From: JALYYC01 sp963795805 | GTDB lineage: Bacteria; Chloroflexota; Dormibacteria; CF-121 | Length of the DNA stretch: 64,000 bases | Assembly (NCBI GenBank): GCA_963795805.1 | Contig: CAWCIV010000002.1 | Location: 124,001 to 188,000, forward strand | Direction of reading: 5' to 3' | Part shown: piece by piece, positions 25,138 through 33,262 of the stretch | How positions within the stretch are numbered: position 1 is the first letter of the stretch | Layout of the letters: each line of letters begins with the position of its first letter | Translations under genes and position numbers: made by a program | Notes under the pieces: generated by a model | The model's database searches: none | Told to the model about the DNA's origin: nothing | What the model saw: the letters and a program-made list of their open reading frames with translations, nothing else

Positions 25138-27603
25138 CTAGGCGGTGACGAGATTGATCAGGCGATCGGCGACGAAGACGGCGTGGCTGACGGCTCGCCC
25201 TTCCAGGGCACGGGCAACGTTGGCGCTTTGCAGCGCGCGCGCCCGGGCGTCGCTCTCGGCCGAGCCGGCCGGCAGCTCGATGCGATCCCGGAGTCGGCCA
25301 TCGACCTGCACGACCACCGTGACCATCGCGCGCTGCAGCTGCGCCGGGTCAGCCACAGGCCACGCACTGAAGGCACAGAGGGCCTCCCCGCCGAGGCGGT
25401 GCCAGAGTTCTTCGGCCAGGTGGGGCGCGAAGGGGGCCAGCAGCCGGGCGAGGTCGCGGCAGATGCCCTCCCACACCTCGTCGCGCGGGCCGCCGCCCTG
25501 GATGTAGTCCTGCATCAGGTTGGACAGCTCCATCAGCGCCGCAACGGCGGTGTTGAACCGGAACGAGTCGACGTCACGCGTGACCTTGTCGATCGTTTCG
25601 TGCAGCTTCCGAGTCAGCGCCGCCTGGGCGACCCCCGCCCCCACCGTCGCGCTGCCCTCGTCCTCCTCGCCCACCAGGAGGCGCCACACCCGGTTGAGAA
25701 AGCGCGCGACCCCATCCACGCCTCGGTCGTTCCATTCGGCGTCGAACTCGGGCGGGCCGATGAAAAGCTCGTAGACGCGGGCTGTGTCGGCGCCGTAGCG
25801 GGCGACCATGTCATCCGGGGCGATCCCGTTTCCCTTCGACTTTGCCATGACCGCGCCGTTGCGCTGGATCATTCCCTGCGAAAAGAGGGCCGCGAACGGT
25901 TCGTCGACCGAGACCAGGCCGGCGTCGAACAGGACTTTCATGAAAAACCGCGAGTAAAGCAGGTGGAGGATGGCGTGCTCGATGCCGCCGATGTACTGAT
26001 CGACTGGCATCCAGAAGTCGGCCTTCGCCTTGTCGAATGGCTGCGACTGGTCGTGTGGACTCGTGTAGCGGAGGAAATACCAGGACGAGTCCACGAAGGT
26101 GTCCATGGTGTCCGTCTCGCGCCGCGCCGGCTTGCCGCAGCGCGGACAGGTGGCGTTGACGAACTCGCTGGTGTGCGCGAGCGGATTCTGGCCGTCCGAC
26201 CGAAACTCGACGTTGGCGGGTAGCACGACCGGGAGCTGTTCATGCGGGACCGGAACGAGGCCATCATCCGGGCAATAGATGATGGGGATCGGGACACCCC
26301 AGTAGCGCTGGCGTGAGATCAACCAGTCGCGCAACCGGTAGGTGATCGTCCGCTTGCCGATCTGGCGTCGCTCGGCCTCGGCGATGATGGCGTCGATCGC
26401 CTCGCTGCTCCGCTGGCCGGTATAGGGTCCGGAGTCGACCATATAGCCGTCGGCCAAGCTCAGCTCCATCGGACTGGCGGGATGGCCCTGCGGCTCGGGC
26501 GTTGGGCTGACCACCTCGCGGATCGGGATCCCGAATTTCCGAGCAAATTCGAAGTCCCGGCTGTCGTTGCCAGGCACGCCCATGATGGCGCCCGTGCCGT
26601 AGGTTGCGAGGACGTAGTCGGCGACCCAGATCGGAACCCGATCGCCGTTGAAGGGGTTGACCGCAAAGGCGCCGGTGAAGACACCGGTCTTTTCATGCTC
26701 GGTCGAGAGGCGCTCGATCTCGGTCTCGGCCTTGGTTCGCTCCAGGTAGGCGTCGACTTGCGATCGGTGCTCGTCAGTCACGACCCGCTCGGCCAGCGGG
26801 TGTTCGGGCGCGATCACCATGAACGTGACGCCGTAGACCGTGTCGGGGCGGGTGGTGAAGACGCGCAGCGGTTCCTCGCCCTCGACCGGAAACTCCAGAT
26901 CCGCGCCTTCGCTCCGGCCGATCCAGTTCGCCTGCATGACACGAACGCGGTCCGGCCAGCGGTCGAGCTTGGCGAGGTCGTCGAGCAACCGCTGGGCATA
27001 TGCCGTGATCTTCAAGAACCATTGCTCGAGCTCTTTCTTCGTGGGCTTGGTGCCGCAGCGCCAACAGACGCCATTGACGATCTGTTCGTTGGCCAGCACC
27101 GTGTTGTCTTTCGGACACCAATTCACGGCTGCTTTGCGCTTGTAGGCGAGCCCCATCTCATAGAACTTGAGGAAGAGCCACTGGGTCCAGCGGTAGTAGT
27201 CGTCATTGCAGGTGGTGACCTCGCGATCCCAGGCGTACATCACGCCCATGATGTCGAGCTCGTGCTTCGAGATCGCGATGTTGGCTTCGGTCGAGACCCG
27301 TGGTGGGATGCCGCTCTTAATCGCTGCGTTCTCCGCCGGCAGCCCGAACGCATCCCAACCGAATGGATTCAGCACATTGAAGCCACGCATCACCTTGTAG
27401 CGGGCGATGGCATCACCGATCACGTAATTTCGGAAGTGGCCCATATGCAACGGACCCGACGGGTAAGGAAACATGACGAGGTTGTAGAACTTCGGCTTGC
27501 CCGCATCCTCGGTAACGCGGAAGAGCCCAGCCTGCTGCCACGCGGCACGCCACTTGGGCTCGATCAGCTGCGGATCGTAGACGGGGGCAATAGTTCTGGC
27601 CAT
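25138..27603 (-). CDS. leuS: Leucyl-tRNA synthetase
   Basis: 821 residues. Class I features are FPYPSGPLHMGHFRNYVIGD (HIGH-type), a zinc-site region CPKDNTVLANEQ and CWRCG, the editing domain (TTRPDTVYGVTFMVIAPEHP) and the KMSKS-type MAKSKGN. It charges tRNA-Leu and edits mischarged products. ATG 27603 is chosen from MARTIAPVYDPQLIEPKW; the open frame upstream only translates tRNA-Ala. The start codon is 13 bases after the encoded CCA of that tRNA, so the two are almost certainly co-transcribed and any ribosome-binding site would overlap the tRNA. Confidence 0.96.
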   Translation of the reverse strand: MARTIAPVYDPQLIEPKWRAAWQQAGLFRVTEDAGKPKFYNLVMFPYPSGPLHMGHFRNYVIGDAIARYKVMRGFNVLNPFGWDAFGLPAENAAIKSGIPPRVSTEANIAISKHELDIMGVMYAWDREVTTCNDDYYRWTQWLFLKFYEMGLAYKRKAAVNWCPKDNTVLANEQIVNGVCWRCGTKPTKKELEQWFLKITAYAQRLLDDLAKLDRWPDRVRVMQANWIGRSEGADLEFPVEGEEPLRVFTTRPDTVYGVTFMVIAPEHPLAERVVTDEHRSQVDAYLERTKAETEIERLSTEHEKTGVFTGAFAVNPFNGDRVPIWVADYVLATYGTGAIMGVPGNDSRDFEFARKFGIPIREVVSPTPEPQGHPASPMELSLADGYMVDSGPYTGQRSSEAIDAIIAEAERRQIGKRTITYRLRDWLISRQRYWGVPIPIIYCPDDGLVPVPHEQLPVVLPANVEFRSDGQNPLAHTSEFVNATCPRCGKPARRETDTMDTFVDSSWYFLRYTSPHDQSQPFDKAKADFWMPVDQYIGGIEHAILHLLYSRFFMKVLFDAGLVSVDEPFAALFSQGMIQRNGAVMAKSKGNGIAPDDMVARYGADTARVYELFIGPPEFDAEWNDRGVDGVARFLNRVWRLLVGEEDEGSATVGAGVAQAALTRKLHETIDKVTRDVDSFRFNTAVAALMELSNLMQDYIQGGGPRDEVWEGICRDLARLLAPFAPHLAEELWHRLGGEALCAFSAWPVADPAQLQRAMVTVVVQVDGRLRDRIELPAGSAESDARARALQSANVARALEGRAVSHAVFVADRLINLVTA

Positions 27604-27616
27604 GTCAGTGATGGAA

Positions 27617-27692
27617 TGGTGGAGCCGACGAGATTCGAACTCGTGACCTATTGCATGCCATGCAATCGCGCTCCCAGCTGCGCCACGGCCCC
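27617..27692 (-). tRNA. tRNA-Ala (anticodon GGC)
   Basis: Minus-strand cloverleaf. Acceptor GGGGCCG pairs with CGGCTCC (one G-T), the anticodon stem ATTGC/GCAAT holds loop ATGGCAT with anticodon GGC, and the T-arm has GAGTTCGAATCTC. The discriminator A and CCA are encoded. It sits directly upstream of leuS in the same orientation. Confidence 0.95.
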
Positions 27693-27721
27693 ACATGCGC
27701 GGGTCGAGCGTCAAGTGTAGC

Positions 27722-27739
27722 AACTGCCCCGGGACAGTT
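27722..27739. promoter_or_regulatory. 18-bp near-perfect palindrome between tRNA-Ala/leuS and HIT gene
   Basis: AACTGCCCCGGGACAGTT is self-complementary except for one base pair. It lies in the divergent intergenic region about 30 bases upstream of the tRNA 5' end, where it could overlap a promoter. It could be an operator or a small hairpin; nothing identifies the binding protein. Confidence 0.35.
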
Positions 27740-27832
27740 CGTCCGGCCCATCAAGGTCCCTCTAGTATACACGCTTTTGTATCAGTGTCTCGACAAAATC
27801 CCGGGAGCTCCGCCATATGATGATGGGTGGGC

Positions 27833-28324
27833 ATGCGACAGATGTGGGCGCCATGGCGCGGTGAGTTCATCACCGGGCCGAAACCCTCGGGTTGCTTCCT
27901 CTGCGAGGCGGCGGCCGCGCCGCCCGAGCGCGACGCCGAATTGCACATCCTGGCCCGGACGGCGTCGTCGCTAGCGCTCCTGAACCGGTATCCGTACAAC
28001 AACGGCCACCTGATGGTCGCGCCCCGGGCGCACCTCGCCAGACTCCAGGACCTTCCGAGGGAGAGCGTCATCGATCTGACCCTGCTGACCCAGCGGGCGC
28101 TTCGGGCGCTCACGGCGAGCCTCAAACCCGAGGGCTTCAATGTTGGGGTCAACCAGGGCAAGGTGGCGGGCGCCGGGGTTGCCGACCACATCCACCAACA
28201 CCTCGTCCCGCGCTGGAGTGGCGATACGAACTTCATGCCGGTCCTCAGCGACGTCAAGGTCATGAACGAGCATCTCGACGCCAGCTACCAGACGATTCGA
28301 AGGGGATTCGAGCAGGTACCGTAA
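27833..28324 (+). CDS. HIT family nucleotide hydrolase/phosphorylase
   Basis: 163 residues from ATG 27833 (GTG 27827 is also possible). It contains MWAPWRGEFI, the zinc-like CFLCEA, NRYPYNNGHLMVAPRAH and the histidine triad HIHQHLVPRW. This is the diadenosine-tetraphosphate type, acting on AP4A or nucleoside phosphoramidates. A -10-like TATGAT (27816-27821) is so close that the leader would be a few bases only. It is divergent from tRNA-Ala/leuS. Confidence 0.92.
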   Translation: MRQMWAPWRGEFITGPKPSGCFLCEAAAAPPERDAELHILARTASSLALLNRYPYNNGHLMVAPRAHLARLQDLPRESVIDLTLLTQRALRALTASLKPEGFNVGVNQGKVAGAGVADHIHQHLVPRWSGDTNFMPVLSDVKVMNEHLDASYQTIRRGFEQVP

Positions 28325-28408
28325 CGGCCAATGCAAGATACGAAGCGCTCTAATAGTCCGAAGGACGGATGATCCGAGCGACAACCGGTGCTACCGTCTT
28401 TCGTAGAT

Positions 28409-28669
28409 ATGCAATCATCCCGGCGGCGCAGACGGCACGAACGGGGCCAGGCCCTGGTCGAATACGCCTTTCTCATGGTCCTGCTGGCAACGATTGGCGT
28501 CGCCGTAATCATCCTGGCAGGAAATCAACTCAAGAGCACGTTCAACGACGTGACGTTCGAATTGAATCATCTGACCGACACGACGATCGTTGGATCACCG
28601 ACTTGTCCGGACGGGTCGCCGGCCATCTTAAGGGGGCATAAATACAAGTGCAACGGCCAGGACAACTGA
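28409..28669 (+). CDS. Flp family type IVb pilin
   Basis: 86 residues from ATG 28409; GTG 28388 would add seven. A run of Arg (SSRRRRRHERG) ends in a prepilin cleavage site with QALVEYAFLMVLLATIGVAV after it, including the Glu five residues into the mature chain. The small C-terminal part has two Cys. Flp pilins polymerise into tight-adherence (tad) fibres used in surface attachment and, in some bacteria, DNA uptake. No tad assembly genes are in the window, so it would rely on a locus elsewhere. Confidence 0.85.
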   Translation: MQSSRRRRRHERGQALVEYAFLMVLLATIGVAVIILAGNQLKSTFNDVTFELNHLTDTTIVGSPTCPDGSPAILRGHKYKCNGQDN

Positions 28670-28711
28670 TCGTCAGCCCCGAACCGGAGCGCGGCAGCCT
28701 CAATCGCGCTG

Positions 28712-28963
28712 ATGGCTAACCGCAAGGTCTGGAAGCGCGCGATCTATTCGATCGCCATGCTGAGCTACCTGTGCTCGTACCTCTTCTTCGGGCTGGCCGT
28801 CGCCGATGTCAGGCAGTCGGGCGGAGGCTTGACCGCCATCATCGACCTGCTGGTGGCGCTCTACTTCCTCGTCCAGGTGATCTTTCTGTTCGTGCTGTCG
28901 GGGGTCGTCGAACGCCGTCGCCAGAGCCAGCCGATCGGTTTTCCTGACCGCCGGGAAAGCTAA
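28712..28963 (+). CDS. Small hypothetical membrane protein
   Basis: 83 residues with two hydrophobic helices (AMLSYLCSYLFFGLAVADV and IIDLLVALYFLVQVIFLFVL) joined by a short polar Gly-rich loop, and basic ends (VERRRQSQPIG). It follows the pilin gene by 42 bases in the same direction and could be its partner, but there is no recognised family. It ends one base from the convergent thiolase stop. Confidence 0.65.
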   Translation: MANRKVWKRAIYSIAMLSYLCSYLFFGLAVADVRQSGGGLTAIIDLLVALYFLVQVIFLFVLSGVVERRRQSQPIGFPDRRES

Positions 28964-28964
28964 G

Positions 28965-30125
28965 TCAGTTCAGCCGTTCGATGATCGTCGCGATCCCCAT
29001 GCCGTACCCGATACACATCGTGCTCAGGCCGTAGCGGGCATCCTGGCGCTCGAGCTCGTGCAACATGGTCGTCAGCAGCCGCGCCCCACTCGCCCCGAGG
29101 GGATGACCGAGGGCAATCGCGCCACCGTTGTAATTGACCTTCTCCATGTCCGCGCCGGTCTCGTGTTGCCAGGCGAGGACAACGGGGGCAAACGCCTCGT
29201 TCACCTCGAACAGATCGATATCTTTGATCTGCAGCCCGGCCTTCTTGAGCACCTTCGCCGTTGCCGGGATCGGGCCGGTCAGCATGATCGTCGGCTCCGA
29301 ACCCACGATCGCCTGGGCCACGATCCGTGCGCGGGGCTTGAGGCCAAGCGCCTTTGCCTTCTCCGCGCTCATCACGAGCACCGCCGCGGCGCCATCGCTG
29401 ATCTGGCTCGAGTTGCCGGCGGTCACCACGCCACCGTCTGCCTGGAAGGCAGGCTTCAGCTGCGCCATCTTCTCCCGTGACGGCGGAATACGAACACCCT
29501 CGTCCACATCGAACTGGTAGCTGGAGCCGTTCTGCTTGACCTCAACCGGGAAGATCTCGCGCTTGAAGCGACCTTCCTGGATCGCCTGCCCGGCCTTGAC
29601 GTGACTCTGAAAGGCGAACTCGTCGAGCTGTTCCCGAGAAAAGCCCCACTTTTTGGCGATCATCTCGGCTGAGTTCCCCTGCGGGATGATCTCGAACAGG
29701 TCCATCAGCTTGGGGCTGACCGGTCCCTCGCCGGGCCCAGAGGCATCCGAGCCCATCGGGACGCGGGTCATGTTCTCGACGCCCGCTCCGATGACGATGT
29801 CCTGGGAGCCTGACAGGACGCCCTGGGCTGCGAAGTTCACCGCCTGTTGTCCCGAGCCGCAAAACCTGTTGACCGTCGTCCCGGGTACTTCGACCGGGAA
29901 GCCGGCGATCAGCACGGCGGCGCGGCCGATATTCATGCCCTGCTCGCCTGTCTGCGTGACGCAACCCACGATGACATCGTCAACCTGGGCGGGATCGACG
30001 CCGGCGCGATTCACGACCTCACGGAGCGTCAGCGCCAGCAGATCGTCTGGCCGGACGGGACCGAGCTTGCCGCCACGGCGGCCGATCGCGGTGCGGACGG
30101 CGTCGACGATAACGGCTTCACTCAT
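28965..30125 (-). CDS. Acetyl-CoA acetyltransferase (thiolase)
   Basis: 386 residues. Nucleophile Cys lies in VNRFCGSGQQAVN, the active-site His in NYNGGAIALGHPLGASGARL, and the second Cys near the end in STMCIGYGMGIATI. Thiolases cleave or condense acyl-CoAs in beta-oxidation or acetoacetyl-CoA formation. The residue after the catalytic His region and the overall length fit both degradative and biosynthetic types. As ispE shows the MEP pathway, a mevalonate role is unlikely. The start MSEAVIVDAVRTAIGRRGG is the family N-terminus. It stands alone between convergent and divergent neighbours. Confidence 0.93.
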   Translation of the reverse strand: MSEAVIVDAVRTAIGRRGGKLGPVRPDDLLALTLREVVNRAGVDPAQVDDVIVGCVTQTGEQGMNIGRAAVLIAGFPVEVPGTTVNRFCGSGQQAVNFAAQGVLSGSQDIVIGAGVENMTRVPMGSDASGPGEGPVSPKLMDLFEIIPQGNSAEMIAKKWGFSREQLDEFAFQSHVKAGQAIQEGRFKREIFPVEVKQNGSSYQFDVDEGVRIPPSREKMAQLKPAFQADGGVVTAGNSSQISDGAAAVLVMSAEKAKALGLKPRARIVAQAIVGSEPTIMLTGPIPATAKVLKKAGLQIKDIDLFEVNEAFAPVVLAWQHETGADMEKVNYNGGAIALGHPLGASGARLLTTMLHELERQDARYGLSTMCIGYGMGIATIIERLN

Positions 30126-30249
30126 GGATACACTCCTTGCCTGGAAGCGGCGAACACGCCTCCCTCACCATTGTAAACTCGGCTATCCCGTAGAATATGC
30201 CGCGGCATGGACGGCAACGGGTTGGCGCGCACGACGCGAAAGGACTAGT

Positions 30250-30345
30250 TTGGGTTCGGTTATCAAGAAGCGCCGCAAGAAAATGCGGAAGCACAAGCAC
30301 AAGAAGATGCTGAAAGCCACCCGTTGGCAGCGCAGAACGAAGTAA
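30250..30345 (+). CDS. bS22-like AURKAIP1/COX24-domain miniprotein
   Basis: 31 residues starting at TTG 30250 with GAAAGGA eight bases upstream: MGSVIKKRRKKMRKHKHKKM, then LKATRWQRRTK and TAA. Length, the GSVIKKRRK start and the basic composition match the tiny 30S subunit protein bS22 of mycobacteria and other AURKAIP1/COX24-domain proteins, so it is probably a ribosomal protein. A -10-like TAGAAT lies at 30191-30196. It converges on tlpA with one base between the stops. It is easily missed because it is below usual length cut-offs and starts with TTG. Confidence 0.82.
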   Translation: MGSVIKKRRKKMRKHKHKKMLKATRWQRRTK

Positions 30346-30346
30346 A

Positions 30347-30853
30347 TTAGCTGAGCAGCTTTTGGGTGATTAGCGCCCGGAGCTGCGCCGTGGAGGCCTC
30401 TCCTGGGTACCGGCCGACGACGATACCCTTGCCGTTGACCAGGACGAACGACGGCGGCGCGTCCACCTCGTATCGGGCCGCGGAATTGCCGGCGTCGTCA
30501 TACAGGCTTGGGAACGGAACCTTGAATTCGGCCGTAAAGGCTCGCGCCAGGGCCCGGTCGTGGTCCAGCATGTCAACGCCGACGAACTGAACGCCGGATG
30601 GCGCCATCTCGGCGGCCAGCGCGTTCAGCCCGGGTTGCTCGTGGCGGCAGGGCCCGCACCAGGCAGCCCAGAAGACCAGGACGGTCTTGTGCTGCTGAAA
30701 ATCGACGGTAAGCGTCCCGCTGTCGAGCTTGCTACCGCTCAGTGCCGGCGCGACGTTCCCGACTCGCGCATTGGGCGCGACTGACGCGACGTTCGGCTGT
30801 AGCGTGCAGCCCGCCATCAGCAGCGCGAGCGCCGCAACCAGCGTAGGGGACAC
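30347..30853 (-). CDS. TlpA/redoxin-type thioredoxin-fold lipoprotein
   Basis: 168 residues from GTG 30853. A short signal peptide ends in a lipobox (LLMAGC, Cys about residue 16), so the mature protein is a lipid-anchored extracytoplasmic protein. The redoxin domain has VLVFWAAWCGPCRHEQPGL with the redox-active WCGPC and the cis-Pro region DAPPSFVLVNGKG. It reduces or maintains thiols outside the membrane, for instance in cytochrome c maturation. It begins seven bases after the lon stop, making ftsH-lon-tlpA one transcription unit. Confidence 0.92.
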   Translation of the reverse strand: MSPTLVAALALLMAGCTLQPNVASVAPNARVGNVAPALSGSKLDSGTLTVDFQQHKTVLVFWAAWCGPCRHEQPGLNALAAEMAPSGVQFVGVDMLDHDRALARAFTAEFKVPFPSLYDDAGNSAARYEVDAPPSFVLVNGKGIVVGRYPGEASTAQLRALITQKLLS

Positions 30854-30860
30854 GTGATTG

Positions 30861-33258
30861 CTAATTCACGGTCCCGGGTTGGCTGTCGCCGAGCGGCCGC
30901 CGGAATCCCAGCCCGGGACCAGCGGTCCGGGGTGTCGCGGGCAGGAGCGCCTTTTCGAAGACTTCACCGACATGCTTGACCATCACGAGGTCCATCGACT
31001 GCTTGACCTCGTCGGGCACTTCGTGCAGATCTTTTCGATTCTTCTCCGGCAAGATAAAGGTCGTTATCCCGGCGCGATGCGCGGCGAGAAGTTTCTCCTT
31101 GAGTCCCCCGATGGGTAGCACTCTCCCGCGGAGGGTGATCTCGCCCGTCATGGCCACATCGCGGCGGACCGGCCGGTCCGTCAGCACGGATACGATCGCC
31201 GTCGCCATGGTGATGCCCGCCGAGGGCCCGTCTTTCGGGATGGCGCCGGCCGGCACGTGAATATGGATGAAATGATCGTCGAAGAAGCCGGGCTTGATGC
31301 CAAGTTCGAGGGCATGCGCCCTGGCGTAGCTGACCGCGGCGCGGGCCGACTCTTCCATGACCTTGCCGATCTGACCCGTTAGCGAGAACTCACCGCGGCC
31401 CTGCATCGCGATCGCCTCGACGGTCATCACGTCGCCGCCGTATTCGCTGACGGCGACGCCGGTGGCGGCGCCGATCTGATCCTCCAGCTCGGCGATGCCG
31501 AACTCGAACCGCGACGGTCCGAGAAAGCCGACGAGGTCCTCGGGCGTGACCGTCACTTTTTCTACCTGACCTTCGGCGATGCGGCGCGGGATCTTGCGAC
31601 AAATATTCGCGATCTCCCGATCAAGGTTTCGCACGCCCGCTTCGTGGGTGTATTCGCGGATCAGGAGCTTGAGCGCCGGGGCGCTGATCTCCAGGTTGTC
31701 CTCCGTCAGGCCGTGCTCGCGCAGCTGGCGAGGGATCAGGAAGCGCGTCGCGATATGCAGTTTTCTCGTCCTCGGTGTAACCGGGAAGCCGGATGATCTC
31801 CATGCGATCGCGCAGGGGCGGAATGATCGTGTCAACGACGTTTGCCGTCGTGATGAAGAGCACCTGCGAGAGGTCGTACGGGACTTCCAGATAGTGATCC
31901 GAGAAGTCTTTGTTCTGTTCGGGATCGAGGACCTCGAGCAGCGCCGAGGACGGATCCCCACGCCAGTCCGCGCCGACTTTATCGATTTCGTCGAGCATGA
32001 AGACCGGGTTTTTTGAGCCTGCGACTTTCATCTGTTGCAGCACGCGCCCGGGCATCGCGCCGATGTAGGTGCGCCGGTGCCCGCGGATCTCCGCCTCGTC
32101 ATGGATTCCGCCCAGCGACAGGCGGACGAATTTACGGCCGAGCGCGCGGGCGATCGACTTCCCAAGGCTCGTCTTTCCAACCCCGGGCGGACCGACAAAG
32201 CACAGGATCGGTGATCGCAGCGTCTGCGAGCGCTGACGCACCGCCATGTATTCGAGGACGCGTTCCTTGATCTTCTCGACGCCATAGTGATCCTCATCGA
32301 GGACCGTCGCCGCGACCGCGATGTCCCAGGTCTCGGCCGGCGAAGGACCCCAGGGCAGCGCCACCAACCAATCGACGTAGGTGCGGATGATGCCCACCTC
32401 CGGCGATGCGGCCGGAATGCTCTGCATCCGATCGATCTCCTTGAGGGCCCGCTCTTTGACCTCGTCGGGCATCCCGGCCGACTCGACCTTCTCTCTGAGC
32501 TGCTGGAGGTCCGCGCCCTCCTCCTCCTCGCCCAGCTCTTTCCGGATCGCCTTCAGCTGCTCGCGGAGGATCTGGTCACGCTGGAGCTTGCCGATCGTGC
32601 TCTGGACCTCGTTCTGGATCTTGGCCTTCAGCTCGAGGATCTCGACCTGCTTGCTCAGAAACAGCGACAGGAGTCGCAAGCGTTCGAGCACATTGGGCAT
32701 CTCCAGCATGTGCTGTTTCTGCTCCAGCGTCTGATCCGGGGCGGCCGACACGAGGTCAGCCAGGTAAACGGGATCATCGGTTTTGGCGACGGTGGTCGCA
32801 ACCTCCGGCGCGACCGTGGCACCCGACTCCACGTACTTTTGATAGAGGCTTTTGACCGAGCGCATATGCGCTTCGAGCTCGAGGCCCGCGCCGACTTCGT
32901 CCAGCACCGCTTCGACCTCGACTTCGATGTAGGGGGTGAACTGGATGAACCGGACGATACGAGCGCGCTGTGATCCGGCAACCAGCATCTGCACCCCGGC
33001 CGGCGTCTGGCGCATCCCATTGATGTCGGCAATCGTTCCCATTCCGAACAGATCGGCTTCACCCGTCTCGTCCGTCTGCGGATCCTTCTGAGCGACCAGC
33101 AGGACTTGCTTGTCTTTCTCCATGGCGGAGGTGATGGCGGCGATCGAGGTGCGGCGACCGACGGAGAGCGGCACGATCAGCCTGGGGAACACGACATCAT
33201 CGCGAAGGGGAACCAACGGGATCCGGCGAAGCGCGCCTGGCTGCTCCGCGTCAGTCAC
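30861..33258 (-). CDS. lon: Lon protease, first copy (one indel)
   Basis: About 800 residues. N-terminal LonN domain (IPLVPLRDDVVFPRLIVPL), AAA module with Walker A FVGPPGVGKTSLGKS and Walker B VFMLDEIDKVG, and a Ser-Lys protease domain with PKDGPSAGITMATA (Ser) and GGLKEKLLAAHRAGI (Lys). It degrades misfolded and regulatory proteins with ATP. A shift near 31756 (GYTEDEK to LHIATRFLIP) splits it. GTG 33258 lies four bases after the ftsH stop. A second, intact lon is at 58.6-61.0 kb. All catalytic residues are present, so this copy is probably functional. Confidence 0.92.
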
Positions 33259-33262
33259 GGCG

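Noticed and set aside
26482..27720. 412-residue plus-strand frame opposite leuS
   Set aside because: Antisense shadow which also runs through tRNA-Ala.
28965..30125. Thiolase as the first step of a mevalonate pathway feeding the diterpene operon
   Set aside because: ispE shows the MEP route in this genome, and no HMG-CoA synthase or reductase is nearby.
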